A stretch of DNA of 64,000 nt from Cohnella phaseoli (GTDB lineage Bacteria; Bacillota; Bacilli; Paenibacillales; Paenibacillaceae): positions 186,001 to 250,000 of the forward strand of contig NZ_QRDZ01000005.1 of NCBI RefSeq assembly GCF_003386235.1, read 5' to 3'. The notes below the pieces were generated by a model. That model saw nothing but the letters and a program-made list of their open reading frames with translations, was not told the DNA's origin and searched no databases. A program made the position numbers and the translations under genes. Of the stretch, positions 27,060-37,600 are shown in pieces. The first letter of the stretch is position 1, and each line of letters starts with the position of its first letter.

Positions 27060-28895
27060 ATGTATCGGAGTTTGGAAGAATGCTTGGGGGATTTGGAACG
27101 TCACGGTCATCTGGTGCGAGTTCGCGAAGAGGTCGATCCTTATTTGGAGATGGCTGCCATCCATAGACGGGTATACGACGCGAGCGGTCCCGCATTGTTA
27201 TTCGAGAACGTTAAGGGCTCGAAGTTTCGGGCCGCATCGAACTTATTCGGCACGATTGATCGCAGCCGGTTTATTTTCAGAAGTACATGGGAAGCTGTGC
27301 AGAAAGTCATGACGGTGCGCAACGACCCGATGAAAGCTTTGAAGAGCCCGCTCCAGAACATGGGAGCGGGCCTCACGGCTTGGAAGGCGCTGCCGCAGCA
27401 AACGCAGAGCAACCTGGCCACTCCTGCAAACGAGGTGCGCATCTCCGACCTTCCGCTCATCCAGAGCTGGCCGATGGACGGCGGCGCTTTCGTTACGTTG
27501 CCGCAGGTCTATTCGGAAGACCCCGACAAGCCGGGGATTATGAGCTCGAATCTGGGAATGTATCGCGTTCAGCTAAGCGGCAACGATTACGAGCTGAATA
27601 AAGAAATCGGCGTCCATTATCAAATTCATCGGGGAATCGGCATTCATCAGACGAAGGCGAACAAGCGGGGCGTTCCGCTGAAGGTGAGCTGCTTCGTCGG
27701 CGGCCCTCCGGCGCACTCGCTTGCGGCCGTCATGCCTTTGCCGGAGGGGCTGAGCGAGATGACGGTAGCCGGGATGCTGGCGGGCAACCGGTTTCGCTAC
27801 AGCTACTCAGACGGCTTCTGCATTAGCAACGATGCCGATTTCGTCATTACGGGTGAGATTTATCCGGGGGAGACGAAGCCCGAGGGCCCGTTCGGAGATC
27901 ATCTTGGCTATTACAGCTTGACGCATCCGTTCCCGGTTATGCGGGTGAACAAGGTGTATGCCAAGCCGGGCGCAATCTGGCCGTTCACGATCGTCGGCCG
28001 GCCGCCGCAGGAAGACACCTCGTTCGGTCAACTGATCCACGAATTGACCGGAGACGCGATTCGCCAGGATATTCCCGGCGTACAGGAGGTTCATGCCGTA
28101 GATGCGGCCGGAGTACATCCGCTGCTGTTCGCCATCGGCAGCGAGCGCTACACGCCTTACAGCGCTGAGAAACGCCCCGCCGAGCTGCTGACGCTGGCTA
28201 ACCGCATTCTCGGAACGGGGCAGCTCAGTCTTGCGAAGTATTTGTTCATTACGGCTGAGGATGGGCAACCGCTGGATACGCACCGGGAAGAGGAGTTCCT
28301 GAGTTATATTCTGGAGCGAATCGATCTGCGGCGGGACATTCATTTTCAGACGAATACGACAATCGATACGCTCGATTATTCGGGAACCGGGCTCAACTCG
28401 GGCAGTAAGGTCGTGTTTGCCGCTTACGGGGACAAGCTGCGCGAGCTGTGCAGGGAAGTGCCGGCGGAGCTGCAAGGTCTTCGCGGCTTTGAGGGCGCGA
28501 AGCTGGTTTTGCCGGGAGTCGTGGCGCTTAAGGGGCCTGCCTTCACCAGTTACGACGAAGCACAGCGGGAGATCGCTGATTTGTGCGCCGCAATTCGGGA
28601 CAGAGGGCCGATATCTTCCTGTCCGATGATCGTTATCGCCGACAATAGCGAGTTTTTGAGCGCCACGTTGGCCAATTTCTTATGGGTTACGTTCACGCGC
28701 AGCAATCCGTCCCATGATATTTACGGCGTGAACAGCGCTTATGAATTTAAGCATTGGGCTTGCGACAACGTCATTATCGACGCCCGCGCCAAGCCTCACC
28801 AAGCTCCTCCGCTCGTTGCCGATCCGGCGATCGAGCGGCAAGTCGATCGCTTGTTCGTTCAAGGCGCAAGCTTGGGCGGCTTAAAGAATCTATAG
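27060..28895 (+). CDS. UbiD-like prenylated-FMN-dependent decarboxylase
   Basis: I use ATG 27060 (GGGCGGTGGA upstream); the frame is open further left but overlaps the M50 gene. The 611-aa product starts MYRSLEECLGDLERHGHLVRV and contains the UbiD core EMTVAGMLAG, ITGEIYPGETKPEGPFGDHLGYY with the acid residues of the active site, and GRPPQEDTSFGQLIHE. Such enzymes decarboxylate aromatic or unsaturated acids and need prenylated FMN made by a UbiX-type enzyme, which is not coded nearby. It is longer than E. coli UbiD (about 490 aa). A role in menaquinone synthesis or aromatic acid metabolism is possible. Confidence 0.9.
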   Translation: MYRSLEECLGDLERHGHLVRVREEVDPYLEMAAIHRRVYDASGPALLFENVKGSKFRAASNLFGTIDRSRFIFRSTWEAVQKVMTVRNDPMKALKSPLQNMGAGLTAWKALPQQTQSNLATPANEVRISDLPLIQSWPMDGGAFVTLPQVYSEDPDKPGIMSSNLGMYRVQLSGNDYELNKEIGVHYQIHRGIGIHQTKANKRGVPLKVSCFVGGPPAHSLAAVMPLPEGLSEMTVAGMLAGNRFRYSYSDGFCISNDADFVITGEIYPGETKPEGPFGDHLGYYSLTHPFPVMRVNKVYAKPGAIWPFTIVGRPPQEDTSFGQLIHELTGDAIRQDIPGVQEVHAVDAAGVHPLLFAIGSERYTPYSAEKRPAELLTLANRILGTGQLSLAKYLFITAEDGQPLDTHREEEFLSYILERIDLRRDIHFQTNTTIDTLDYSGTGLNSGSKVVFAAYGDKLRELCREVPAELQGLRGFEGAKLVLPGVVALKGPAFTSYDEAQREIADLCAAIRDRGPISSCPMIVIADNSEFLSATLANFLWVTFTRSNPSHDIYGVNSAYEFKHWACDNVIIDARAKPHQAPPLVADPAIERQVDRLFVQGASLGGLKNL

Positions 28896-28914
28896 CCTGT
28901 CATTCCGCAGCATT

Positions 28915-28962
28915 AAGAGGCTGTCCCCTGAGCAACTTGGTTGGCTTAGGGGACAGCCTCTT
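28915..28962. terminator. hairpin between ubiD-like and kinase genes
   Basis: AAGAGGCTGTCCCCTGAG pairs with CTTAGGGGACAGCCTCTT, an 18-bp near-perfect stem. It overlaps the stop codon of the convergent kinase gene. U-tracts are short, so it works mainly by stem strength. Confidence 0.7.
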
Positions 28963-30709
28963 GCCGTATCGGCCAGCGAATGACGATCGTCGTGCCTCGC
29001 CCCTCGGCGGTGTCGACGTCAATGACGCCGCCTAGCCCTTCCGCCAGCGCTTTCGTAATGGCCATGCCCAGTCCGCTTCCTTCCGGGCGGGCGTCCGTAT
29101 CCGTTCCTCTATAATAACGTTCGAACAGACGCGCTGCAGTCTCTTCGTTCATCCCCTTGCCGTTGTCGGATACGGTCAAGCTCGCCCATGCAGATCCGAT
29201 GCGGCGGACGGAGATCGTAACAGTCGTGCCCGGCTCGTTGTGCAGCAGAGCGTTGGCGATCAAGTTGTCGATGATGCGCTGAAACCACGGTCTGAACGTA
29301 GAGATATACACCGGGTTTGCCGCAGCCGAAAAGTGCAAGCTGTTGGGCAGATAACGCGGATCCTTGGCCGCGTCCTCAATGGCGGATGCCGTGCATTCGT
29401 TCAAATCCGCAATTTCTGCTTCGGGAGCGCCTAGTCCGCTCTTGAGCCGGTAGGTGAGCGCAAGGTCGTTGATCAAATCGTCCAGATAAGCCGACTTCTC
29501 CGAAATAATCCGGGCAAATTCCCGCGCTTCTTCCGCAGTCCATTCGTATTCCCCATTTTCCAGCAGATGAGCGTAGCCTTTAATCGATGAGAGCGGAGTT
29601 TTCAGGTCGTGGGATACTCCCGCGATCCATTCGTTTCTTAGCCGCTCGGTGTCGGCCGCCAGTTTCTCGTTGCTTTGCAGCGTCCGCGCGAGCTGCTCCA
29701 TCGACTCAAGGACGTCTCCGTAGACCCGGTATTTGCGTCTTCTTCTCCCTCTCCGATCGCGGCTACGGGCGTCTCCACGCGCATTGGCCGGCTCCTCGTA
29801 TCGTCCCGCCCCCAGCCTGCGCAGCCACTTCAGCAGGTGCACGATCGGAGCGCCGAACCTTTGGCCGAACGCGTAAGATACGAGGACGAACAGCACGATC
29901 GCGCCTAGCACGAGCGTGCCGATGCCTATGGCGAGCACTCGGTTCTCGGGAGTGAGCGTCGGTTCTTCTCCTGGCGTCGCGCCGGCCAGAGGTCGACTGA
30001 TTACCCAAGTGAGGCCGGACTCAGAGTCGTAATGGGAATCGATTGCGGCTCCGTAACGATCGGGATAGATGGAGCGCAAAGCAAGCTCCTGCGGAGTGTA
30101 ATCGCCTAATGCGCCCTCCGGTTTGTTGAAGGAGGCCAGCTCGCGGCCGGAAGCATCCAACAGTTGAACCCAGGAGGAATCTCGAACCAGCGTGCTGGAG
30201 AGCGGCTCGGGAACGACGAGGAGCCGGTCCTGTACGGATGACTCCGCGACAATCCGCCTGAACAGATCTCCGCTTTCATTGCGCATGCCGTAGAGCAGCG
30301 TGTAATTGACGCCGTCCTTCTCTTGAATCCACAAATACAGCGCATAGGGGAACGGCTTCTTGCCGAGCCAGTACGCGGTCAGCTCTCCCGGACCGTACAT
30401 GGTCGGCACATCGTCCGGCGTATAAAAGGACTCCGTCACGCGACCTTGCTCGTCGAGGCTTTGCAGCCATCCGCCATGCTCGCGGACGAGCTCCAGCAGT
30501 TGGGGATCCAACCTCAACTGCCCTCCTTCGCTTTGAAGCGTACGAATCAGTTCGTAGAGTCCTGCGCTCTCGAACTGTCTCGTCGCCTCTATGCGCGAGA
30601 GCTGATTGTTCGTCCAATTCAGCATGACGGCGGCCAACGCGAACAGCAGCACGCCGGCGACGGCCAACCAAGCGACGAGCCGGACAGCGAGTCTGCTCTT
30701 AACGGTCAT
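28946..30709 (-). CDS. sensor histidine kinase (HisKA type)
   Basis: 587 aa with membrane helices near residues 8-28 and about 255-280 around an extracellular sensor, a HAMP-like linker, the HisKA dimer with GVSHDLKTPLSSIKGYAHLLE (His near 366), and a HATPase domain (N-box NALLHNEPG, DNGKGM, GSGLGMAI). An unusual very basic stretch, RGDARSRDRRGRRRRKYRVYG, lies between HAMP and HisKA. The gene overlaps the upstream response regulator gene by 11 nt and forms one operon with it. The signal is unknown; related pairs respond to envelope stress or antimicrobials. Confidence 0.92.
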   Translation of the reverse strand: MTVKSRLAVRLVAWLAVAGVLLFALAAVMLNWTNNQLSRIEATRQFESAGLYELIRTLQSEGGQLRLDPQLLELVREHGGWLQSLDEQGRVTESFYTPDDVPTMYGPGELTAYWLGKKPFPYALYLWIQEKDGVNYTLLYGMRNESGDLFRRIVAESSVQDRLLVVPEPLSSTLVRDSSWVQLLDASGRELASFNKPEGALGDYTPQELALRSIYPDRYGAAIDSHYDSESGLTWVISRPLAGATPGEEPTLTPENRVLAIGIGTLVLGAIVLFVLVSYAFGQRFGAPIVHLLKWLRRLGAGRYEEPANARGDARSRDRRGRRRRKYRVYGDVLESMEQLARTLQSNEKLAADTERLRNEWIAGVSHDLKTPLSSIKGYAHLLENGEYEWTAEEAREFARIISEKSAYLDDLINDLALTYRLKSGLGAPEAEIADLNECTASAIEDAAKDPRYLPNSLHFSAAANPVYISTFRPWFQRIIDNLIANALLHNEPGTTVTISVRRIGSAWASLTVSDNGKGMNEETAARLFERYYRGTDTDARPEGSGLGMAITKALAEGLGGVIDVDTAEGRGTTIVIRWPIRQEAVP

Positions 30710-31430
30710 CGGCGGCCGCCACCCTTTTGATCATTTTGTATCCCAGTCCTCTTACGTTTACCAAAAACTGCGGATTGCTCGGATCGGATTCGATCCGCTC
30801 CCGAATGCGATGGATATGAACCATTACCGTATTATCGTCGCTCCAGTTGTCCACGCCCCATACTTTTTCGTAGAGCTCGCTTTTCGTGAACACCCGGTTC
30901 GGATTTTTGCACAGAAACAGCAGCAATTGGTAGACAAGCGTCGGGCAGGGGACGGGTTTATCGTCGACGAACAATTCCGCGGCATCCTCGTCGATTCGAA
31001 ATCGGCCGAATTCCAGCGCTGCCGAAGGAGCCGGAACGGTCGAAGCGGACGGGGCGGATCTGCCGGATCTGCGCAGCAGCGACCGGGCTCTCGCGACGAT
31101 TTCCAGCGGATTAAACGGCTTGGTGACGTAATCGTCTCCTCCAACGGCGAAGCCGGTCAACTTATCGAAGTCGGTCGTTCTTGCGCTAAGGAATAGTATC
31201 GGAGCGTCGGTTAGACGGCGAATGAAGGGGCAGGCTTCTATTCCGCTCATGCCGGGAAGCGCGACGTCCAGCACGATAAGATCGTAGCTGCGCTTCTCGC
31301 AGAGAGCGATCGCTTCTTCGGACGAATGGGCTTTGTCAATATTGGCGAATCCTTCCTTGCGCAGGACGGTTTCCAGCAACTGCAAAATTGCATGCTCGTC
31401 GTCCACCAGCAAAATACAGGCGTTGTTCAT
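30699..31430 (-). CDS. OmpR/PhoB family response regulator
   Basis: Start ATG 31430 has AAGGAGA 9 nt upstream; the longer frame begins inside that ribosome site. The 243-aa protein has a receiver (DD at 10-11, D55 in IVLDVALPG, KPFNPLEI) and a C-terminal winged helix (LEFGRFRIDEDA to FLVNVRGLGYKM). It works with the downstream kinase. About 200 bp separate it from the divergent M23 gene, which may be a target. Confidence 0.93.
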   Translation of the reverse strand: MNNACILLVDDEHAILQLLETVLRKEGFANIDKAHSSEEAIALCEKRSYDLIVLDVALPGMSGIEACPFIRRLTDAPILFLSARTTDFDKLTGFAVGGDDYVTKPFNPLEIVARARSLLRRSGRSAPSASTVPAPSAALEFGRFRIDEDAAELFVDDKPVPCPTLVYQLLLFLCKNPNRVFTKSELYEKVWGVDNWSDDNTVMVHIHRIRERIESDPSNPQFLVNVRGLGYKMIKRVAAADDR

Positions 31431-31628
31431 CGTGCTTGTCTCCTTTCGCAACTTTTATTCTAACATGCTCCGAAGAACGGAGGATGCCGCGTTATCTTAA
31501 CGCTGTCTTAATTCTTGCCCGCGAATTTAAGATGGCCGTAAGCCGGCGTTTTCCGACACATAAGGTTAGGCGCTCATAATGGAGTTAGAGCCAATAGAGA
31601 CAAGGACAAGGACAAGGAGTGGAGCGGT

Positions 31629-32654
31629 ATGTTGAAAAGGCTGGCGATAACTATTGCGGGATGCGCGCTGCTGTTGACGGCTTGCGGAGGCAATGGGGAG
31701 AATGGAGGAAAGGGGAGCGGAAATGGGCAGACGCCGATACCTTCTTCCGTCGCAGTTCCGTCGCCTTCGGGAGCGAACGGAACGGGTGCCGTCGAAAGGC
31801 TAAAGCCCGAGCAGCTTGCACAAGCGCTGTTAGAAGGGCAGTATGGCCGAGTTCATGCGCAGATGAGCGAACAGTTCCGAAGCAACGTTACCGAGGAGCA
31901 ACTGCAGACGGTATACGAGGAAATTAAGGGGAGCGCGCCCGAGTGGAAATCCGCTGCGAACATGCAGCTTAACGAGGGCAGATACCTCGTCTGGACCAAC
32001 CCGGACGAACGCTTAGGCCTGCTCGCCACTTTCGATTCAGAAGATACCATTACCGGACTTCAGATTATGCCGCTGGACATTTATCCCGATACGGACAAAC
32101 AGTTCACCAAGCTTGCTTACGGTCTGCCGTTCGAGGGGGAATGGTATGTGTTCTGGGGAGGCAGGAACGTGCTCGTCAATTATCACTACGAGTATGCCGG
32201 ACAGCGATACGCGTACGATTTTATTCGCACCCAAGACGGCTTCTCCTATAGCGGCGATCCAACGAAGAACGAGAGCTACTACGCCTTCGGCCAACCGATT
32301 TTGGCCCCTCGGGAGGGAAAAGTCGTTCACGTCGTGAACGACATTGCCGACAATGTTCCGGTAGGAAAGATGAACGAGGAACATCCGGCGGGCAATGTAG
32401 TGGTCATCGATCATGATAATGGGGAGTTCAGCTTCCTTGCGCATCTTCAGATGGGCTCGGTCAAGGTAAAGGTTGGCGATCGGGTCGCCAAGGGCGACAC
32501 GGTCGGTCTATGCGGCAATTCGGGCAATTCCAGCGAGCCGCATTTGCATTACCAGGTGTCCGACAAGCAGGATCTGTTCGAGGGCAAGTCGATCCGCATC
32601 CGCTGGGACAACGAGCTTGATCCGCTGCAGGGCACTTTACTTGGGGAAAAATAA
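31629..32654 (+). CDS. M23 family peptidase lipoprotein with DUF3887-like domain
   Basis: 341 aa. Signal peptide with lipobox LLTAC (Cys about 19), a Gly/Asn/Ser-rich linker, a DUF3887-like region (LAQALLEGQYGRVHAQMSEQF) and a C-terminal LytM domain with HLH in EPHLHYQV and the metal-ligand region ADNVPVGKMNEEHP...VVIDHDNGEFSFLAHL. The usual first zinc ligands (HxGxD) read YAYDF here, so catalysis needs checking. AAGGAG precedes ATG 31629. It likely trims or senses peptidoglycan outside the membrane. Confidence 0.85.
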   Translation: MLKRLAITIAGCALLLTACGGNGENGGKGSGNGQTPIPSSVAVPSPSGANGTGAVERLKPEQLAQALLEGQYGRVHAQMSEQFRSNVTEEQLQTVYEEIKGSAPEWKSAANMQLNEGRYLVWTNPDERLGLLATFDSEDTITGLQIMPLDIYPDTDKQFTKLAYGLPFEGEWYVFWGGRNVLVNYHYEYAGQRYAYDFIRTQDGFSYSGDPTKNESYYAFGQPILAPREGKVVHVVNDIADNVPVGKMNEEHPAGNVVVIDHDNGEFSFLAHLQMGSVKVKVGDRVAKGDTVGLCGNSGNSSEPHLHYQVSDKQDLFEGKSIRIRWDNELDPLQGTLLGEK

Positions 32655-32660
32655 ACAAAA

Positions 32661-32700
32661 GAAGCCTTCCCGGTCGTCATCCGGGTAGGCTTCCTTTGTT
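32661..32700 (+). terminator. terminator of the M23 gene
   Basis: GAAGCCTTCCCGG (32661-32673) pairs with CCGGGTAGGCTTC (32681-32693), then CTTTGTTT. Confidence 0.85.
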
Positions 32701-32782
32701 TGACAGGGGGATGGGCGCAATGTTGTTAGGCTAGGTTAAAACCTGTCGCTCCAGGCCCCTAGGCGAAAAGATTATGCTTTAA

Positions 32783-33270
32783 TGGGATAGCATAGGCCAA
32801 AAAAGTGCCTCCCCGCTCCCCAAGCGGGGTAGCATAGGCCAAAAAAGTGCCTCGGCGCTCGCCAAGCGGGGTAGCGTAGGCCAAAAAAGTGCCTCGGCGC
32901 TCGCCAAGCGGGGTAGCATAGGCCAAAAAAGTGCCTCCCCGCTCGCGAAGCGGGGTAACGTAGGCCAAAAAAGTGCCTCCCCGCTCGCCAAGCGGGATAG
33001 CGTAGGCCAAAAAAGTGCCTCGGCGCTCGCCAAGTTGAGTAGCATAGGCCAAAAAAGTGCCTCGGCGCTCGCCAAGTTGAGTAGTATAGGCCAAAAAAGT
33101 GCCTCGGCCGCTCGCCAAGCGGGGTAGCGTAGGCCAAAAAAGTGCCTCCCCGCTCGCCAAGCGGGATAGCGTAGGCCAAAAAAGTGCCTCCCCGCTCGCC
33201 AAGCGGGGTAGCGTAGGCCAAAAAAGTGCCTCCCCGCTCGCCAAGCAGGGTAGCGTAGGCCAAAAGTGAC
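32783..33270 (-). repeat. 42-bp minisatellite, about 12 units, each a terminator-like hairpin on minus
   Basis: The block AGGCCAAAAAAGTGCCT recurs at 32794, 32836, 32878, 32920, 32962, 33004, 33046, 33088, 33131, 33173, 33215 and 33257 (period 42, one step of 43). Most units contain CCCCGCT-CGCCA-AGCGGGG, a perfect 7-bp stem; read on minus it is followed by AGGCAC and six T. Because 42 is a multiple of three, all minus frames stay open and give spurious repetitive ORFs. The gap 32655-33326 holds no other feature beyond the M23 terminator. Confidence 0.93.
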
Positions 33271-33326
33271 TTAATGTCCAACGCCTACGTCACGGCATAG
33301 TCCATCTAACCTGACAACATTGCGCT

Positions 33327-33869
33327 CTAGCCCGTTATCGTTCGACCCAGATCGGCCAGCTTGACGACCGTGTTCCAGTTTCTCATCGTCATCGTTTTGC
33401 CGATCTTCTGCAGGCTGTTCGCCAGCTTGGAATCCAGCATGCTCTGCCGGAACAGGAAATAAATTTCCGAATCGGTAAGGGTGTACTCGTCGGGATCGAC
33501 CTTATTGGCTTCCAGAACGCTCAGCGCTTTGGCGGACAGCGGCTCGGTCAGGAAGGCGACCTGGATCGTCTGCTTTTCCTGAAGCGCCTGCGCGTCATAA
33601 GGACAGCGGGCCATCACGCTATCCAATTCCGCGGCCGTGCGGACGGCAACGGCCGCCGCAATGCCGAAGCGATCCAGAATGGCCTTCTCCAGCTGCGGCC
33701 GCAGCTCCTCCGCGCTTAACTCCGATGCAAGCACAACGTTGCCGCTTTGAATGTATGTCTTCACCTGCGTAAGCCCGATTTGCTCGTAAGCCTCTCTTAG
33801 CTCTGCCATCGGGACTTTATTTTTGCCGCCTACGTTAATGCCTCGAATCAGTGCAATATAGACCGTCAC
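33327..33869 (-). CDS. DUF1697 family protein
   Basis: 180 aa, recognisable by the start VYIALIRGINVGGKNKVPMAELR and by YIQSGNVVLAS and MTMRNWNTVVKLADL. The function of this family is unknown; it is a small soluble alpha/beta protein common in Firmicutes and actinobacteria. The gene starts 12 nt after the guanylate-kinase-like gene and is probably cotranscribed with it. Confidence 0.9.
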   Translation of the reverse strand: MTVYIALIRGINVGGKNKVPMAELREAYEQIGLTQVKTYIQSGNVVLASELSAEELRPQLEKAILDRFGIAAAVAVRTAAELDSVMARCPYDAQALQEKQTIQVAFLTEPLSAKALSVLEANKVDPDEYTLTDSEIYFLFRQSMLDSKLANSLQKIGKTMTMRNWNTVVKLADLGRTITG

Positions 33870-33881
33870 TTTTTTCTCCTT

Positions 33882-34427
33882 CTAGCGGGCAACGGCCGTG
33901 CGGATAAGCTCCGCCGTCCGATCCGCATTCACATTTTCAAACGTATATTCGCACTTGCTGCGATAGGTCACTTCTTCGGTGTAACTGTCCAAGTAGCGTT
34001 GTACCGTCTCGTAAGGCGTTCCCTTGCTTTCCAGCCGCTCTCGCACCGTTATTTTATCCACATAGATGAAAATTCTAATTGTGCAATCCCCATATTGCTT
34101 GCGGATCGCTTCCGCCCCTTCCCGATTGAGCACGAGATATACGGAATTGCCTGCCGAGAGGGCGGCTTCAAGCTCATGCCTCGGCACTCCGTAGCGATTG
34201 CCGTTGATGCTTGCGGTTTGCGCAAACTTTCCTTCGCTGTCCCACTCGTCGAATTGCTCGCGGCTCATGTAACGATAGTCTTTGTCCGGGGCGGCAGGAT
34301 TTCTCGGTTCGCGCGTCGTGCAGGAACGAACCGCCATCCAGTTGAGCGCCTCTCCCACTTTGCGGGCTATCGTTTTGCGGCCGGCTCCGCTTGTTCCCGT
34401 AAATACAAAGATGGATGGTCCCAGCAT
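33882..34427 (-). CDS. guanylate-kinase-like P-loop protein
   Basis: Start ATG 34427 follows GAGGGGAGGG; upstream open frame is ignored. The 181-aa protein aligns by eye with guanylate kinases: P-loop FVFTGTSGAGRKT, VRSCTTREPRNP, DYRYMSREQFDEW and GNRYGVPRHELEAAL. The Walker A lysine position reads Arg followed by Lys (GAGRKT instead of GVGKGT), so activity may differ. It may be an accessory nucleotide kinase rather than the housekeeping Gmk, which normally sits beside rpoZ. Confidence 0.82.
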   Translation of the reverse strand: MLGPSIFVFTGTSGAGRKTIARKVGEALNWMAVRSCTTREPRNPAAPDKDYRYMSREQFDEWDSEGKFAQTASINGNRYGVPRHELEAALSAGNSVYLVLNREGAEAIRKQYGDCTIRIFIYVDKITVRERLESKGTPYETVQRYLDSYTEEVTYRSKCEYTFENVNADRTAELIRTAVAR

Positions 34428-34600
34428 GCAAACCCCTCCCCTCTCGTTATACCTTTTATATCGGCAAAACCCCGCTTTTTCGAGATAGACGGTAGAGGAC
34501 ATTGACTACTCTTTCATAATTCTTTCACAGGCCCCTGATACACTAAACGACAGGCGTAGACGTTGTCCGTCATAAAAACACAGAAAAGGTGATCAGAGCA

Positions 34601-37600
34601 ATGAAGCGAGGAATCATTCATAAGTTGGGCGTATATCTGCTGGCGGTGTCAATGATGCTGGGGAGTCATCTGCTGTATGCTGTACCGAGTGCGCAGGCTG
34701 CTATAGAAGGAGAGTATGAATACTTTCCGGTTGAAGATGGAAGCGCCGTCCGGCTCTCAAGTTATAACGGAAACGATGAGGATGTGGTTATCCCTGCCCA
34801 ATTGGGCGGTTTGAACGTAGTTGAAATTAGTACCGGCGCGTTCCGAAATAAGCAACTCAAGTCAGTGACCATTCCGAACACGGTAGAGAGATTCGGTTAT
34901 GAAGCGTTTGCGAATAATCAGCTCACGGAGATCATCATCCCAGACTCGGTAATGGATCTTGGCAGACTTACATTCTCGGGAAATCAATTGACCGATGTGG
35001 AGATTCCAAGCGGTGTAACGTCAATTGGCGAGCGAGTATTCTTAAACAACCAGCTAACGTCGGTGACGATCCCGGATACGGTAGCGGAGATTGGGCCACA
35101 GGCATTTTACGGTAATCAATTGACCGCTGTGCAACTTCCAAACAGCTTAACAACAATCCGTGAGTGGGCGTTCGGAGACAATCAGCTCGCATCCTTGATC
35201 ATTCCCAACTCGGTAACGGAGATCGAGTGGGCTGCTTTTAGGGACAATCAGTTGACGACTCTGGGCATATCAAACAGTTTAACAACGATCAATTCAAATA
35301 CATTTGCCAACAATCTGCTAACGACGGTGAACATTCCAAGCTCGGTAACGACGATCAGGGAAGACGCATTCCGGGGAAATCAGCTATCCACGCTGGCCAT
35401 CCCCAATCATGTAACGGAAATCAGCACAGGAGCGTTCAGTGACAATAATCTGACCGAGGTGACGCTCTCTAATGGTTTAACGACAATCAGTGGCGGAATG
35501 TTCAGAAACAATCAACTCACTGAGGTGATGATCCCGAACTCGATAACGGAGATTGAAGGCGGGGCATTTGCAGACAATCAAATCCAACATCTTGAGCTTT
35601 CGAGTACAGTAACGAAAATCGGTGAAAGTGCATTCGAAGCCAATCAACTGACGGAACTGGTCATTCCGAGCTCGGTAAGGGAGATCGACCAGATGGCTTT
35701 CGGCCAGAATCAAATCAGCGAGTTAACGATTGAGGAAGGTCTGGAGACAATTGGGGCCGCTGCATTCATGGAAAACCAATTGACGGATTTGACGATTCCC
35801 GGCAGTGTAAAATCGATTGGTCCATCGGCATTTAATAAGAACCAACTGACCAAGCTGACGATTAAAGACGGAGTAGAGACAATCGACCCGTATGCGTTCG
35901 TGTACAATCAATTGACGGAAGTGACGCTCCCTGCCAGCGTAACGTCGGTGGGAATTTCGGCCTTTGGCGCTAACGAAATTCGTGATCTGATGATTCTTAA
36001 TCCAAATGCAATATTGGGAGACAACCTTTTTGATATCGTTTTTGGAGGGGATATTATTTATGAAAATACCTTCGAAGTGACGATATACGGCGAAGATCCT
36101 TCTACTGCAAGGACATACGCTTTGAATAACGGTCATTCTTTTCAGGAGATTAGTGCGGAGTTGGAAAATTTGGAATTGGATATACCGGGACTGCACTTCG
36201 ATCCGAACGAACGAAGCTTCAGCCTGGTGACGAATGCATCCTCTGTCGTGGTGACGCCAACCCCGGTTGTCCCGCTCGCGGAAGTTCAGATCAATCAGAC
36301 GGTCATTCCTTATGGAACAAGCTCAACATTGATCCCTCTTGATGAGGGGCTGGAGACGATTGTTGTTGATGTGATAGCATCGGAAGCATGGGCTGAGCAA
36401 TATCAAATCGCCCTGACGGTGGATCGCACCGATCCCGCAATCGAGTTGACGCCGAACCCGGTCAGCGCAACTAACGGCGATGTAACGGTGACCGCAGATG
36501 TGGACGGCACAGGCTGCGGAATCGCTAGCCAAAAGTGGGCGGACGGCGAGAGAACGGCGAATTTTTTCACAGCAGGCGGAACGGACTTTGCTGACGATTT
36601 CACAGTGATCGCAAACGGTACGTATACGGTTTATGCACGGGATGAAGCCGGGAATGAAGCGGTGAAGACGATTACGATCGGGAACATTCACCGCGACGGC
36701 CCCACGATTCAGTTAATAGCCAATCCGACCGGCCCGACGAACAGCAATGTAACGGTGACTGCTGCTGTGTATAGCACAGGCAGCGGAATCGCTAGCCAAA
36801 AGTGGGCGGACGGCGAGAGAACGGCGGATTTTTTTGCAGCAGGCGGAACGGACTTTACCGGCGATTTCACAGTGAGCGAAAACGGTGCTTATACGGTTTA
36901 CGCACGGGACGAAGCCAGTAACGAAGCGGTGAAGACGATTACGATCGCGAACATTCACCGCGAGGGCCCCGTGATTGATTTAATAGCGAATCCGACTGCC
37001 CTAACGAACAGCAATGTAACGGTGACTGCTGTTGTCTATAGCACAGGCAGCGGGATTGACAGTCAAAAGTGGGCGGACGGCGAGAGAACGGCGGATTTTT
37101 TCGCAGCAGGCGGAACGGACTTTACTGGTAATTTCATGGTGAGCGCAAATGGTATGTATACGGTCTATGCACGGGATGAAGCCGGGAATGAAGCGGTGAA
37201 GACGATTGCGATCGCGAACATCGGTATTCCAAATACGCCGTCGCCATCGGGGTCGAATCCAGCAGGGCAAGCTCAGCCTGTGAAAGACCCTGAACCCAAA
37301 ACTACTGTTCTCATAGACAAAGGAATTATCGTTATTAAGGTGACCCCGAAGGATATCAAAGAAGTGAAGCAGCCGGATGGCCGCGTCGTCGATGTGGTGG
37401 ATTTGCCCAAAGAGATCATCGATCAACTGCCGAAACTGCTGGATCAAGCGGATCGACCGTTCGTGCGCGTCGAGATCGATGACAGAAATCCTGAAGTACG
37501 CTTGCAACTGCCCGCAGGCCCATTGGGAGATTGGACGTCCCAACATCCGGATATCGCGTTCGAAACCCGCTTAAACGGTTCAAGCTTCCAACTGGAGGTG

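Noticed and set aside
32759..33281. Open frames with 14-residue repeats (GERRGTFLAYATPL and similar)
   Set aside because: Products of the 42-bp minisatellite in all three minus frames; no start signal and no family.
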